64,000 bases of DNA from Gracilaria gracilis (lineage: Eukaryota; Rhodophyta; Florideophyceae; Gracilariales; Gracilariaceae). The DNA lies in contig JARGSG010000056.1 of the NCBI GenBank assembly GCA_030374805.1, positions 372,001 through 436,000 on the forward strand, in the 5' to 3' direction. Below, piece by piece: positions 40,150 to 52,138 of this stretch; position 1 is the first letter of the stretch; every line of letters starts with the position of its first letter. Under the pieces are notes generated by a model. That model was not told where the DNA came from. It saw nothing but the letters and a program-made list of their open reading frames with translations, and made no database searches. A program made the position numbers and the translations under genes.

Positions 40150-41026
40150 ATGTTGATGCACAGCACCCATATGGCGTTAGGATTGGGATTAGCGTGTCTT
40201 GTGAATGGTAGGGGCAGAATGGGTGAAGTACATACTACACCTAGGTGCTGTTACGTACGGCACACTTTCTTTTGATGGTAGGCAGAGCTTGGCCTATGGC
40301 GACGCTTTCGGAGACAAAGAGAGCGCAAGCATTCACACGAGTATCAAATCTTCGAGTGACGGCAAGCCAATGGTCCGCACTCGACTCATTCCCTACCAGC
40401 CCAAAGCGGCTACTCAAATGATACTGCCACACCTTACCCAAGGCCGCAAAACTCCTGCAAAACTACGAAGAGCCTTTCTCAATCCAAATGCAGCAGAATT
40501 TGTGCCAGGCATTGTAGATTGTTCACGTCATTCCCCTCTTCTGAATCCAAACGCGGCAGAATTCGTTCCACAGCACGTCGAATGCACAACAGTCACAAAG
40601 GGTTTGAACCCTGCAGCTGAGCCCTTTGTCCCAAGTCATCACCTCATCCGCTTCGACGCTCATGATCCCGATTCCAACTCCTTTCCTTCTTCTGAAACCT
40701 TTGCTCTGCCTCTTCCTCTCGTACAGCTAAACCCTAATGCTGAAGAATTTGTGCCACATGAACCCACGCCAGCTTTCTTTCACCACCGAAAAGAAACTCT
40801 GGAGCAGAGCAATGCTTCTCGGCCTCTTCGTTTCGTACAGCTAAACCCTAATGCTCAAGATTTTGTACCACATGCACCCCCGCCAGCTTTTCTTCACTCA
40901 CCAAAAGCAACCCTGGGACAGGACAATGCTTCTCGTCCATTTTACCACCAGGCGAAAGAGAGGGCGCACTTACCTCCGCCACAGGCGCATGTCTGTGACG
41001 AAAACATGGTTTGGCCGCGAGCATAA
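40150..41026 (+). pseudogene. PAM2-array paralogue, frameshifted
   Basis: A second member of the family at 25.4 kb. The ATG at 40150 opens the conserved N-terminal part (LGLACLVNGRGR, CYVRHT). A net two-base deletion relative to the other copy then changes the frame near 40268-40275. The rest continues in the frame that runs to 41026 (QSLAYGDAFG). It carries five PAM2 motifs: LNPNAAEFVPG, LNPNAAEFVPQ, LNPAAEPFVPS, LNPNAEEFVPH and LNPNAQDFVPH. These are closer to the classical PAM2 (LNPNAKEFVPG in PAIP2) than those of the other copy, and the long 41-residue repeats are missing. Translation from the ATG at 40205 would give a 273-residue protein with all five motifs. The copy may thus be functional without the conserved N-terminus, or a young pseudogene. 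Confidence 0.65.
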
Positions 41027-42414
41027 CTTTTCCGCTGAGTCGGTGTACTAGCTGCAAATGTGCTCCTAGAGGTGGTTCGAGCGCAGGGTACTGCAACAAA
41101 TGAAGTAACTTCCCTCATTCGGCTTGAGAAATATGGGTCAACGTCCATCAGCAGCGGGAATGCAATATAACGTTACTCCTTATCAGATATCCCAAACGCT
41201 TCTGCTCCGCCGCGTCCAAATCTTGGTCCCGCCACAATGCCATGCACGCTCTCCCAGTAGCGTTCAATGAGATACAACGCTAATGCTAGCGCTAACGAGG
41301 ATAAGCCAGCTGGCCCTGAAACTCATTCAAGCGGTATCGCCACTAGAGAAGTGAGGATGAACGGTGTGGTTGTCGTGACTGCAGGGGACTGCATATAAAC
41401 GCTGTCGCAGTATCAAGGGTATGCTGGTGTCGATGGAGATCCGAGCTCAATTTTAGTACTCGTGCTGCGAATCCCGGGGCAGATATTTCCAGTTCTATGT
41501 TCTGTTTTTGTGGCCCTTGCGCATCCACCTGGGCCTAGGCCAACTTGACCTTTCAACTGAAACAGATGGAGCGATTACTCTGCAGTGCCGCAGCACAGCT
41601 TCCGCAGTTGGTAAAGAAAGCTCATATTTCGAGATGAAGAACCGAACTCCACCTCTTGGGAACCGCAGTGAAGTACGAGCATCCCGATGCGTTCTGATTT
41701 CGATATGAGTATCTGCAAGAGGCGTCTGTCTACTTCGCGTATTCCGAGTGAAGAAATCTGTACCCTTGTAGATGCGCGAACACCCTATTGTGGGTCTTGC
41801 AGACTACGAACGATCAATCGAGAGACTAACATAAATGGCGTTTGTCGATCCAAGAGCCAATACACCGATCAAGTAGTAAAACGTACTATCTTGTGCACGG
41901 CTCAATCATACGCGAAGTCTATAATGAAGATCATGATGACGTTAACTTCTTCCCTATCGATTCGTTACTCAGAAGAAGGGCAACAGTTGGAACGAAGAAA
42001 GTATCCGGGTATTGGCATTGATTCGACAATTACATTCCCAAAAACAGAGCTATGGATCTTTATGTTCTGCGAAGTCTACAATCTGCATGTATATCCATAT
42101 AATGCACTGTTAACCGCTTGTAAAACAAAAAGGGAAGTCAACCCAGGACGAAGTCGGTCGAGACCGTGCTTTAGGTCAGCATACCACTTCCATTTATCAC
42201 TACCAGGCCAGTGTGAGTCAATTTGCTTTACTCCAATCACCGTTCGTTATACGGGACTGATCAAAACTGAGGACACGACTGTAGAAGGTTCATTCAAGCA
42301 ATTTCCGAGACCAATCGAACTCCTGAAAGAATGAGAGCTAGCTCAGAAACGACACGGTTCTGCTCCCTTGTGCTTAGAATTTCGGAACTTGTAAGAAATA
42401 CCAACTCGCATTCG
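41027..42414. other. Intergenic DNA, one unsupported frame
   Basis: A 215-codon frame at 41687-42334 has an unremarkable composition and no recognisable motif; I do not call it. The TA-poor stretch near 41210-41330 contains short GCTAACGCTAACG-like repeats. Nothing else is seen. Confidence 0.4.
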
Positions 42415-43638
42415 TCACAAATTGTTCCAACCGAACGCAGTTCTTAGATTTTCGTAAGTCAAGACTGTGATTAGTGTGTGCGGTCCAAGTCGGGCATAGT
42501 TGGCAGTCCAGCCTCGCAAAAAGCCTCGGAATCCCTCCTTCCGTAGTATTAAGCGAGCGCATTCAACGGGATGCATACGCAGTTTCGAGTGCATCACAAC
42601 CGATTTCACAACGTCAGCCGGTGTTGATACCGAAGTAGTGACCAAACCTGCCGTCATAGCTGCCCCAAAATGGGCTGGAAGGGCCTCTTCGAGACCTGTG
42701 TACCGCTTCAAATGTGTTTTGCTTCGCAGGATGGATTCGAAGGCAAAGGTGAAATTGTAGAGAAAGAGCGATGTCCAGTGCGGTTAGATGATACTTCGTT
42801 CATAAGATTAGTCAGGTGGAAACCCTAAGTTGTGCTTCAAGAAGCAGTCACTTGTCTTCACGTACCAATGATCGTAAGTCGCTAGTTGCGATGAAGTTAG
42901 TAACGCTGCTCGCAAGGCTGCAGGCATGGTTCCGTTCCATAATGCTGTCACACCTTCTTCTTTGATAACCCGAACAATCCCGTCGCCAACATGCTTGTAC
43001 TGATAGGTATCGGCTTGCTGCATTCGAACTTTGATTAATTCACACGGATTACCTACGAATGCGCCTGTTACATTCAAAACGAGAAAACATGTTAGATACC
43101 AAAACATAGTGTTAGCACTCAACTCTCACCTACCAATTGCGCCAGAAGACACTGCGGCGGTAACTTTAGTGACAAACGTCGGTTGCTCGTGTCCCATAAT
43201 CTTAGTGAAAAATGTCCTAAGCGGTTCGTACAAACCCAATCGCGACGCACCTGACGTAGAAGCTCGGAGAATAGCGGGTGAAAGACCGTTAAATAATGCA
43301 AACAAGCCTTCATCCTGCGAAACTCGATGTAGACCAGATAGAAGTCCGTTATATCGGTACTCCGTGCCAGAGAGTAATCCCTGAAGCTGAATGCGAAGTT
43401 TTACGGTATCGATCGGGTGTGTGAAAGTGGTAGCTGGGGGTGACAATGATTAGCAACTGTAAAGCATTCATTGGGAAAAGAACCATTTTCACGTACCAAC
43501 TGCGCAAGAAAAGCCTCCCAGTGCTAATTGTTGATACAACGGATGCTTCTTGTGCTCCGATGGAGGAACAGATCGCTGGTGCTTCGCAACCCGAAAATCT
43601 TCGTTCACTACCGTTGGTGCCCTATCCTTACCTGACAT
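42415..43638 (-). CDS. Mitochondrial carrier (SLC25), UCP/dicarboxylate-like
   Basis: Four exons on the minus strand: 43638-43497, 43433-43134, 43064-42866 and 42721-42415. The introns are 63, 69 and 144 nt, all GT-AG, and the phases agree throughout. The product is 315 residues. It has the three repeats of the mitochondrial carrier fold, each with its PX[D/E]XX[K/R] signature: HPIDTVKLRIQLQG, NPCELIKVRMQQ and TPADVVKSVVMH. The odd-helix glycine patterns (ALGGFSCAVA, GAAMTAGLVTTS) are present. The signature set is closest to the uncoupling-protein, oxoglutarate and dicarboxylate carrier group. The protein would exchange anions across the inner mitochondrial membrane; the substrate cannot be read from sequence by eye. 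It is the most intron-rich gene of the window. A Copia-type element starts 310 nt upstream of its ATG. Confidence 0.88.
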
Positions 43639-43948
43639 CACAGGAAACTGCTGGGGCCGCATACACATGCACTGCCGGTAGCTGTCCGACCCTTAAATCG
43701 ACAGAAACCCGAGAGTGCGAGAGTGCCCTTCTGGCCTTTATTTTAAAGATCTCCTCTTGAAATGCGGGCATGAGCAGAAAGTGGTCGCACTCTTTAACTC
43801 CGTTTACTCAGCAACTACTCTGACGATAGCTAGCGTAAAAACATGTTTAAAACGCGCTTGCTTTCCTGGTTCAAACAGCATATCTCTTGCCTCCAGAGCG
43901 TTTTGCTTCGGCGTGTGGCATGATGATCTCTGTTTTACCATAACACAA
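43639..43948. other. Carrier promoter region, cut by a Copia insertion
   Basis: 310 nt between the carrier start codon and the 5' LTR. No motif was recognised. The target duplication CACAA (43944-43948) ends this segment, and the original continuation lies at 57784. Confidence 0.5.
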
Positions 43949-44154
43949 TGTTGATACCGGTCGGCCTCTTGCAAGGCGAGAGCGCCACACACACGTCATT
44001 TGTGCGCAGTACAACGCCCGGCGCACAGCAATGCGCCGGTGGGTTGCACTGGCAAAATAAATTGCGCGACCGTCCGGCTCGGCGCTCTGCCCGCCGGCGG
44101 TCAACTATGCGCGCACTTCCCTCCGTCTCGTTTGCCCCCCGCTCGCGCGCTACA
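43949..44154 (+). repeat. Copia 5' LTR
   Basis: Starts TGTTGATACC, ends GCTACA; 206 bp. Followed by TGGTAGC, a likely primer-binding region. Preceded by the CACAA duplication. Confidence 0.9.
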
Positions 44155-44636
44155 TGGTAGCATCGCCTGGGGCGCGCCGCCCCAGGCTGCCATTATCTGC
44201 ACACATGCTCCGCATCTTTCCTCGCGTGCCGTTGCGCTTCTACCGCGCGCATGCAACTACTCAGCCTTTTAACTTTGGCAGATTGCTAGTTGCAGATACG
44301 AAGGCTCGCCTACCCGAAGGTACATTGTAACTACGGCTCTGCGCGCACAATTTATCGTGAACAATTGACTTATTGAAAAGCTCTAATAGTCTGTCAATCT
44401 GGTGCGGTCTTTTTGCACGCAATCATGGTAAGGCCACTTTACTTTTTTCTTTCTCTCTTGGTGTGTGCTACACAGATTTGGGATAACAATGAACTACATT
44501 GGTTGGTCTTTTTTTCTACATTTCTGCGGAGTGCATTATTCAAGTTACAAGTTTTCGCTTACTTGGTTCTGGCTAGTGGATATCCTATTGTTTTGGGTAT
44601 CGTGGAGTTTGCTTTTGAAAAAACTACTATACAAAC

Positions 44637-45144
44637 TGTAGTACAATGAGACTTCAATGGGTTGGTGCCACGTGTGCCTACTGGTGTGCCTTGATAGCTG
44701 CACTGTACCCAATTGGTATTCTGTATTTTATAATTTCTAATTCCTAATTTCTAATTTATTTTAGCTTAATATTGCTGTCCCATGACATTAGGTCATGGGC
44801 ACAGCCGATGACGTCACGCCCGCATCGGAGATCGGCGTCGGGGCACCTTGTATATATTGTGGTGCACCTCGCCTTCCCCCTCGGGTATTGTAAACTTAGG
44901 CACCATTAGGGCAGTAACTATACCATCTTGGTCACTTGCTACTCTATTACTATTCAGGTTTTACCGCGCGTCGACGTCTACTACCGTACACCTACACGGT
45001 CTAGACTAGTTGCCCCGCTGTTTGCCCCTGCGGGTTTCAGGTGCCCTACTACCACATTGGTTGTATGTTTTTTCTCTTTAGGTTGAGCCCTCGCGCGCTC
45101 CCTCTACCAGGCGGACCCCACACCTTATCGGTATTTGTACGACA
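44637..45144 (+). repeat. 5' LTR of nested element
   Basis: 508 bp. It contains four ACC-N5-GGT sites (44707, 44922, 45051, 45122), all retained in the other LTR. TATATA near 44850 may be its TATA box. Confidence 0.9.
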
Positions 45145-45282
45145 TTTTGGTCTCCCGACTTAGAAGTTTCTTGGTTTTTGTCCTACCTTTACTGGTGAAC
45201 AGAAGACTTTCGAAAGGATTCTGGAAGTTCACACACCTATTTGGTTTCGTAGAAATACTCGCAAAGCAATTGGATACCACTA

Positions 45283-48200
45283 TTGGTCACTATGGAAAGA
45301 CCTAAAAGGATTACTCTTGGCTCTAGCGCGCCACCTAGCCACAAGGGTTCTGCTGCGGCTTCGGCCGCTAAACCCATTCTGGATAATCCCGAGGAGCTGC
45401 TTCGGCAACCGCGGGCCGGAACCTCAAAGGATACGGGCTTTCAGCCTCCGTGGGCTCCTGAACCTACTAAGGAAGTGCCGACAATGGTTGAGGACCTTTG
45501 GTCCCAATTGGAAGATCGAGCGAAAGCTCTTTTTACCGCTACGGTTAATGAAGCTATGACCTCAATGGACATGGACGCCGTTACCCGCTTGGTGGTTGAT
45601 CGAGCCGTGCACGAGCTCTCTCAACGCATACCTAAATTGGTTGAAACATACCTCTTAATGGGTGCCCGGGAGCGTATCTACCGAGTGGTTCCAGACCTTT
45701 GGGTTTCTGAAGGAATGGCGGAAGCCAAAACCCCTGGGGTGAATATGGTTACTCGCATATCACAAGGGATCCCTGCCAGTTCTTCCGCACCAATCAAGCC
45801 AATTCCGGCCGATACTGCGTACCTACAAGGTCTAAGGCAAGGTCAAGAGGGCCATATAGAGATGGGCCCTCGAGACGTGCACTTGCCTCCCATTGGAGGT
45901 AACGTTCGAAAGTACATCAAGACTGGTGGACCTGAGGACGATTCGTCTGACCCAGAAAAGGGGCGACGAAGAAGAAACCGCAAGGGTAAAGAAAGGAGGA
46001 GGAAAAAGGGAAAGAATCGCGGCTACGACTCTGACCCCGATTCCTCGAGCTCCAATACCGATACTGGTTCATCGTCGGATGATGACCGTAAAGGTAGACG
46101 CAAGAAGAAACCGAACCGGCTGGCGAAGAAGTCGTCAAAGAGAAACCGTAAAGGTAAGAAGAAACGGTACGAGTCGTCCGACTCGGATTCGGACACCGAT
46201 ACAACCCTAGAGAGGCGTCAGCCGCTGAACGATCTGTTCACCAAAGCGGTTGATTATAGGTCATATCGGTTGAGAAACCGATCCTCTGCTTCCACCCAAG
46301 AGGTTGCGCAGAAGATCACCAAGCACCATAAGAAGCTCAGCTTCCAGATGGGTGATACTACCCTCACAGGTGATGATCCCATTGCGTTAATTGAGTTTCT
46401 GCAGAAGTTCAATATTGCATGTGACCAAAATGGATTTTCCGAAGGTGCTGCCATGTGGTTATTCCAGTTTTACCTTAAAGGTCAATCTTACCACTTGCTG
46501 CAAGGCAGGCTTCGTGGAAATACCCTGGCGGTTGACGAAGAGGGAACAGAGATGTTAGAGACGTACCCAGAAGTGGTTAATTTCATGTTGGAAACTTACG
46601 CTACCGATGAGGTTATCCAAGAAGGTTACGCTGAGGTGCAGGCATATCGCCAGCGCTCCAGCCAAACCGAAATGGAATTCTCGTTGGGCCGTTGGAATAT
46701 GGCCACCCGATGCGGTAATGTTTTGGCCACTAGTAGGTTAAAGTCGCTTTTTGCCGACAATGTCGACAAAGCGATTCGTTCGCAGGTACACAACTACCTG
46801 GCGAACAACCGTAAGGTGGACTATAATGGGCTTGCCTGTTATGCTCAGGGGCTTGGCGACACTCTCCGTCATAAAGAGAAGCCGTCGGCGCCCCTTACGG
46901 CAAAAGACAAACCGAAACGGTCAGTATTGGAGCTAGAAGAAAGCACTACTTCAGAGGGTGATTCGCTCATCCGCGTACCAACAGGGATGGCAGTTCATCT
47001 CGTGTCTGCGCCGCAGGCTCAGTCATGAGCCACCTCTATTGGTAATTGGTCGTCGATAGTACCACCAGCATCGGTACGGTCACCTCCAAGTGCGGCGAGC
47101 TCTCAACACACCTCAACGGGTGGTCCGCAAGCATCCTCGTATGCTAGAGCACCGACCGATCCGGTTACCCGACCTACGTCTATGGCAATGCGGGATCCCC
47201 AGACTGGTGGCTTAGTTTGCTGGCTTTGTTTATCGCCAGACCACCTGGCGAACAGATGTGACAAAATACCCCCAGGGGTGCGGGAACATCTAATCAGTGC
47301 CAGGCAGCACAACTACCGTAACCTATATGGATCTGGAAAGAGGGTACAACCTCAACCATCACTATCCCAGGTTCATCTCGTCGAGGAAACACCAATCTTG
47401 GAGAAGGACAGTTCCGCTCAGGAGGAGCAGAAAAACACCGAACGGTTAGCGTAGGGGCCACCCCTAACCGTGAATTGGCAGGCCCGTCGATACCGGAACG
47501 GGGAAACCTTAAAGGTGGAGAACGAAGATTCAGATGTACCCACTATGGTGTGTCTGATGAAGCACAACAACTATAAATTTAAGGCTTCAGTAACCTTTCC
47601 CAAGTACCTACAGGTCCTCGTTGCGTGTGTACTCGATACCGGCGCCGGTCCGAACGTTTTGAACGCTCGCGTCATACCCGATGCGGTCTTGCGGAACATT
47701 CGGCCTGCCCCGACTATTAACCAGCTGGTGGACGCTAACGAGCGCCCACTACACCTTAGAGGAATGCTTACCACTCTGATACAACTTGGAACCTTGAAGG
47801 TGAAGCTCAATTTCTTTGTGGTGGATCGTCTGGCGGCAGACTGTATCCTAGGGACCAACTTGATTGACAAACCTGTCAAGGCAATTTTGCCGGGGTCCCG
47901 TACGGTTGCTCTCCGTCAAGGTGGTCGTATTGCCATACTGGGCAATACGCAAACCAAAAATGGTTGGCGTAAGAAGCCGAGGTTCAATATACCCACCGAA
48001 ACGGTTTCAAACAAGATATGGCTCACCATATTGGTTTCAATTCCGGCTATGACCCAAATGGTAGTGAATGTCTCATGCGCAATACCAGGATTGGTGATGC
48101 TACAGAACCCTCCTAGGTTAGCGGAGAGAAATCTCGCCCAAATGGCAAACGGGATTATCGAAAACATCCCTAATCATTCCTTCAAGGTGTACTTGAGTAA

Positions 48201-48414
48201 CTTTAGCAATCACATTGTCAAGTTACCCAAGAATACCACTATTGGAATCGCATTGCCGGCACCACAAAAAGTTTTCACGGTCTCACCTAGTAAGCTGGGC
48301 GAGTTCGTCACCTCTAAGGAAGGGGGAGGAACAGATGCACCATATCCTGCATGTTCGCCCCCATTATCGACAAACACCAAAATGGAACAGAAGATCTACC
48401 GTCTCAGGTTTTGA
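45283..48414 (+). pseudogene. Gag-protease fossil of the nested element
   Basis: One Gag-like frame begins at 45283. It has a very charged middle part (Arg/Lys-rich blocks alternating with Ser/Asp runs, about residues 220-310) and a capsid-like helical domain. A zinc knuckle (CWLCLSPDHLANRC) follows near 47217-47258, and then a retropepsin-type aspartic protease with LDTGAGPNVL near 47632 and an ILGTNLI motif near 47846. The reading frame is interrupted about twice. It is a fossil, though lightly damaged. No polymerase domain follows. Confidence 0.75.
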
Positions 48415-51400
48415 GTTCCCGGTGAGACGCCTGGTTTGCTACCACCGAACCCGAGAAGGTCTAAAGCATAGAGTACGCTGGTACGGCTGGGACGCCGACA
48501 GTGATACCGCCGAGCCGTTCTCAGCCCTTCCACACCAATTTCGGGTGAGCTACTGGAGTAACAGAGGCCAAAATATACCTGAAGATGGATAGAACCTTAT
48601 AGGTGATGCGCAGCTTTTAGGGAAAGGGGAGGCTATTTTCGTGCTTTCCCTCATTCGCTGCGCACCACACCCACACGGCAACTGAAGCTAACTGCAACGT
48701 AACTGAAAGAAAAAAGCAACACCTAACTGGATAACTTTAATGAATGAGCTAGGACCAACTGGGATGGTTGAATCAAAGTGGACACAAGAGACCAAGAAGG
48801 TTTGCCGGAAGTCCGCGAAGGTCTGGTGATGACGTATTGAATGAACCCCGACGATGGAAGCGCTTTGCGCGCGTCAGCGTCGTGGTGGTGCCGAGGCAGG
48901 CACGCAGCGGGCACGCGCGCGCGCTTGCATGGCACGCGCCGCGCACGCATGGCCCCAAACCCAAGTGGTAAAAGTCAAAAAACTACGTTTTTTGATAAGC
49001 GAGAGACGCGCGCCAGATCCGCAGAGCACCACGCTGGGTAACCGATTCGGTTTATACTATTATGTGTAGGGAGCGGGCACCAGCATGGTCAAAAAATCTA
49101 AGTATTCTGGCCGTACCGCGCTCCCGAATCGGCCATTCGCAGCCTCTGAAACCGCTTGGTTCTCGAGATACAGACCAAAAGGTGTTTCGACGTTTTTGAC
49201 ACCGTTTGGAGGGGTAGTTTCGGCGTGCAATTTTTTGGGTCGCCTTGCAAGTAACCTCATGGATCCGGTGCAGCCCATGCGCGTATGCGTGCCCAGAGAT
49301 CATGCAGAACCATTCAGGTACATTGCTGGCCCTGAGGAAGAGCGCATGGCACGCGCGGGATGCCCAAAACGGACTGCGCGACGCTCGCTGTGCACCGCAG
49401 CGCACGCTAATGTTTACCAAAATGGTTTGGAGGTCGTGAGATTGGGAATCGGACTGAAAGGGAATCATGACGCCGATGGTTATCGTGAGGAACCGAACCT
49501 TCGTGGTTGTGGACAACGATACCCTTCGGAACCAGTACCGTCTGTCGCATGCACCTTGAAGGAAGAGCACAACTTTGCAAAAAATAGCACGGTGACGGTG
49601 TACAGTCCTGTACGGTAGGATTAGAACCCTGACGGTGCTACAATAATCGTGAAGCTACAAAGAGAGTGCAAGAACCAGACCTGTATGATATAACGAAGTC
49701 GACCATTACAATATCCGATAGGGAGGAGAGCAGATGAGCGGCGCATGCGTGGACCAATTTGATGATAATGTAACCTTTGAGGGTTTCTGTCTCCCAAGAC
49801 AGAATGCAGTCGTCCCGGGAAGGGACAGCCAGACCACAAAAGGTTCATATGGGCACGACAAACGTGTTGTCGCCCCGTGCAGGGTACAGTGCGTTCCAGA
49901 GCGAGAGCAGGGAAGATACCGTGAAGGTATCGTGATGAATGCGAAGACGGGAGAACAGTACCATACTTGTGTCGACCCATACCGGGTATCCCGGAGCAGT
50001 CCAATAGGAAGCTTTGGTGGTAATGCCATGGTCACGGCGACACCGCCGCTGACCTAAGAAGTTCACAGAGCAGTCCAGAATGGTTGAAGAATCCTTCCAA
50101 ATGTACGCCAAGTCTGACACAGCATTCGGCGGATTACCGTGAAGGTCTCAAAGGCCTGGGCGAAACGGAGACAACTCAACGGTCTCACCAATTTGGTAAC
50201 ACAAAGCGAAGCGACGGGAGCAGCGAACGCCTTGAAGGTATTGGAAAAAGACGCGAGTAGCGTGTAAACCTGAACGGGACGGCTCGCGCAGCCGGTGAAG
50301 AGACTAAACCGACTGAGCTGGTTCTCACCATGGTGGTCACGAATCGCGCTTTCCGTCAAGGAAAAAGGCGCCACGAACGGAGCGCAGCGACAAGATTGCG
50401 ACGACGTGGACCAGATTGGTACGATGGAAACCTTGAAGGTGTTTCAAAGTTATGGAAATCAAAAGGAGAGCATGAAATGAACCTGTATGATAATATCGAG
50501 AACCTTTATTGGACAACATAATCGACCATGATGGTAACGAAGGTCAAGGAGTCCAAACGAATGGCACAGGCCAGGACTTATATGGAGATGCCGCAACCAT
50601 CGGGGGAGAAAGGAGACCACTACGGGATGGGAGCGAGGCCAGAAAGGGCATGAATATACCTCGAACGGTCTAGAAGGGAGAATGTTTTTCTGCTTACAAT
50701 GAAAGTTTGTTTCCTTATGAGGTACGAAACCGTTAGAGACCTATGCGGTATTCTTTGAAGACAGAACGGACATGGTTCCTAGATGTTTATCGCGCTATTT
50801 CGACAACGTTAAGGTTTCGCGCTCGCCATGGATGATCGACACCGAGTGTGGTTTGATGCACAGGAAACTGGAACCCTTTGTGGCAGTACACTGCAGACGC
50901 CAACCGAAGCGGCCATCCATCCACCTTAGGGGTATTCAATGAAGCGCCAAGCTTATCACTCACCGCGACAGAGTGTACCTCTTGGGAATCGTCAGCATCA
51001 TGCACACTGCCGGTATCCACACCTTTCAGTCGCGGGAATAGACACCTTCGAGGTATAGCTTCTATGCAACGGACGAGGGACAGTGTCCCCTATTTGGCCC
51101 GAATTGCGGAAACCCTAAAGGTAACAGGTCAGCACATCTGCTAGTCATGTCCAAATTGGTAATTGCACGAACCCGAATGGTGTCATCGGCCGAGGCAGGC
51201 GAGCAACATGGGAAGGCTACGACCAATATGAGAATTCTGAAGCCCTTAAGGGATTGTGGTACCCGGAAGAGGTGGAAATCTACACGAGTTCTTTTGCGAG
51301 TATACCCGAGTGGTCAGTGAAGAAACCTGATGGTATCGCAATTGTTTCTGCCAGGTTGCTGTCAACCAGAAGATGGCTACGGCACAATCCAAACTGGTTT

Positions 51401-51625
51401 TCGAAGTCCATGAAGGTGAGGCCGGGAGATGTTGTGCGTTTTGAAATGAAAATGGAACCCACCATGGTGGTACAGAGAAGCGGTCCCCATTGCGGTACAA
51501 GCGCGGCGCATATCGCAAGACAACCAATGCGATGTGCCAAGAACCCGATTGGTATGGCAATGCCACCACACTTGGTGAGAGGATCTAGGAGCCACGAGGG
51601 CGTGGCTCAGGGTAGGAAGGGGGTC
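48415..51625. other. Non-coding interior of nested element, rich in ACC-N5-GGT
   Basis: No frame here resembles any retroelement protein. The stretch holds 21 exact ACC-N5-GGT interrupted palindromes, for example at 48791, 49041, 49416, 49918, 50187, 50410, 50430, 50739, 51044, 51171 and 51543. Near-matches with four or six spacer bases also occur. A purine-rich tract (AGGAAGGGGG) ends it just before the 3' LTR. Confidence 0.8.
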
Positions 51626-52133
51626 TGTAGTACAATGAGACCTCAATGGGTTGGTGCCACGTGGGCCTACTGGTGTGCCTTGCTGGCTGCACTGTACCCA
51701 ATTGGTATTCTGTATTTTATAGTTTCTAATTCCTAATTTCTAATTTAGTTTAGCTTAACATTGCTGGCCCATGACAGTAGGTCATGGGCACAGCCGATGA
51801 CGTCACGCCCGCATCGGAGATCGGCGTCGGTGCACCTTGTTTATATTGTGGTGCACCTCGCCTTCCCCCTCGGGTATTGTAAACTTAGGCACCATTAGGG
51901 CAGTAACTATACCATCTTGGTCACTTGCTACTCTATTACTATTCAGGTTTTACCGCGCGTCGACGTCTACTACCGTACACCTACACGGTCTAGACTAGTT
52001 GCCCCGCCGTTTGCCCCTGCGGGTTTCAGGTGCCCTACTACCACATTGGTTGTATGTTTTTCCTCTTCAGGTTGAGCCCTCGCGCGCTCCCTCTTCCAGG
52101 CAGACCCCACACCTTATTGGTATTTGTACGAAA
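51626..52133 (+). repeat. 3' LTR of nested element
   Basis: 508 bp, about 18 substitutions from the 5' LTR and no length change. Followed by the CAAAC duplication at 52134-52138. Confidence 0.9.
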
Positions 52134-52138
52134 CAAAC

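Larger units (their letters stand above)
44637..52133 (+). mobile_element. Nested gag-pro LTR element lacking reverse transcriptase
   Basis: Two 508-bp LTRs (44637-45144 and 51626-52133; TG start, CA end in the left copy) are bounded by the 5-bp target duplication CAAAC (44632-44636 and 52134-52138). The element lies inside the 5' untranslated part of the Copia element. The internal region has one Gag-protease frame and about 3.2 kb without coding potential before a purine-rich tract and the 3' LTR. I find no reverse transcriptase, integrase or RNase H, so the element is probably non-autonomous. The LTRs differ at about 18 of 508 positions (about 3.5%). The whole element is densely populated with ACC-N5-GGT sites. 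Family is uncertain, possibly Gypsy-like. Confidence 0.88.

Noticed and set aside
41687-42334. 215-codon plus-strand frame
   Set aside because: No motif, signal or neighbour context supports it; its composition looks random and it lies in repeat-poor intergenic DNA.
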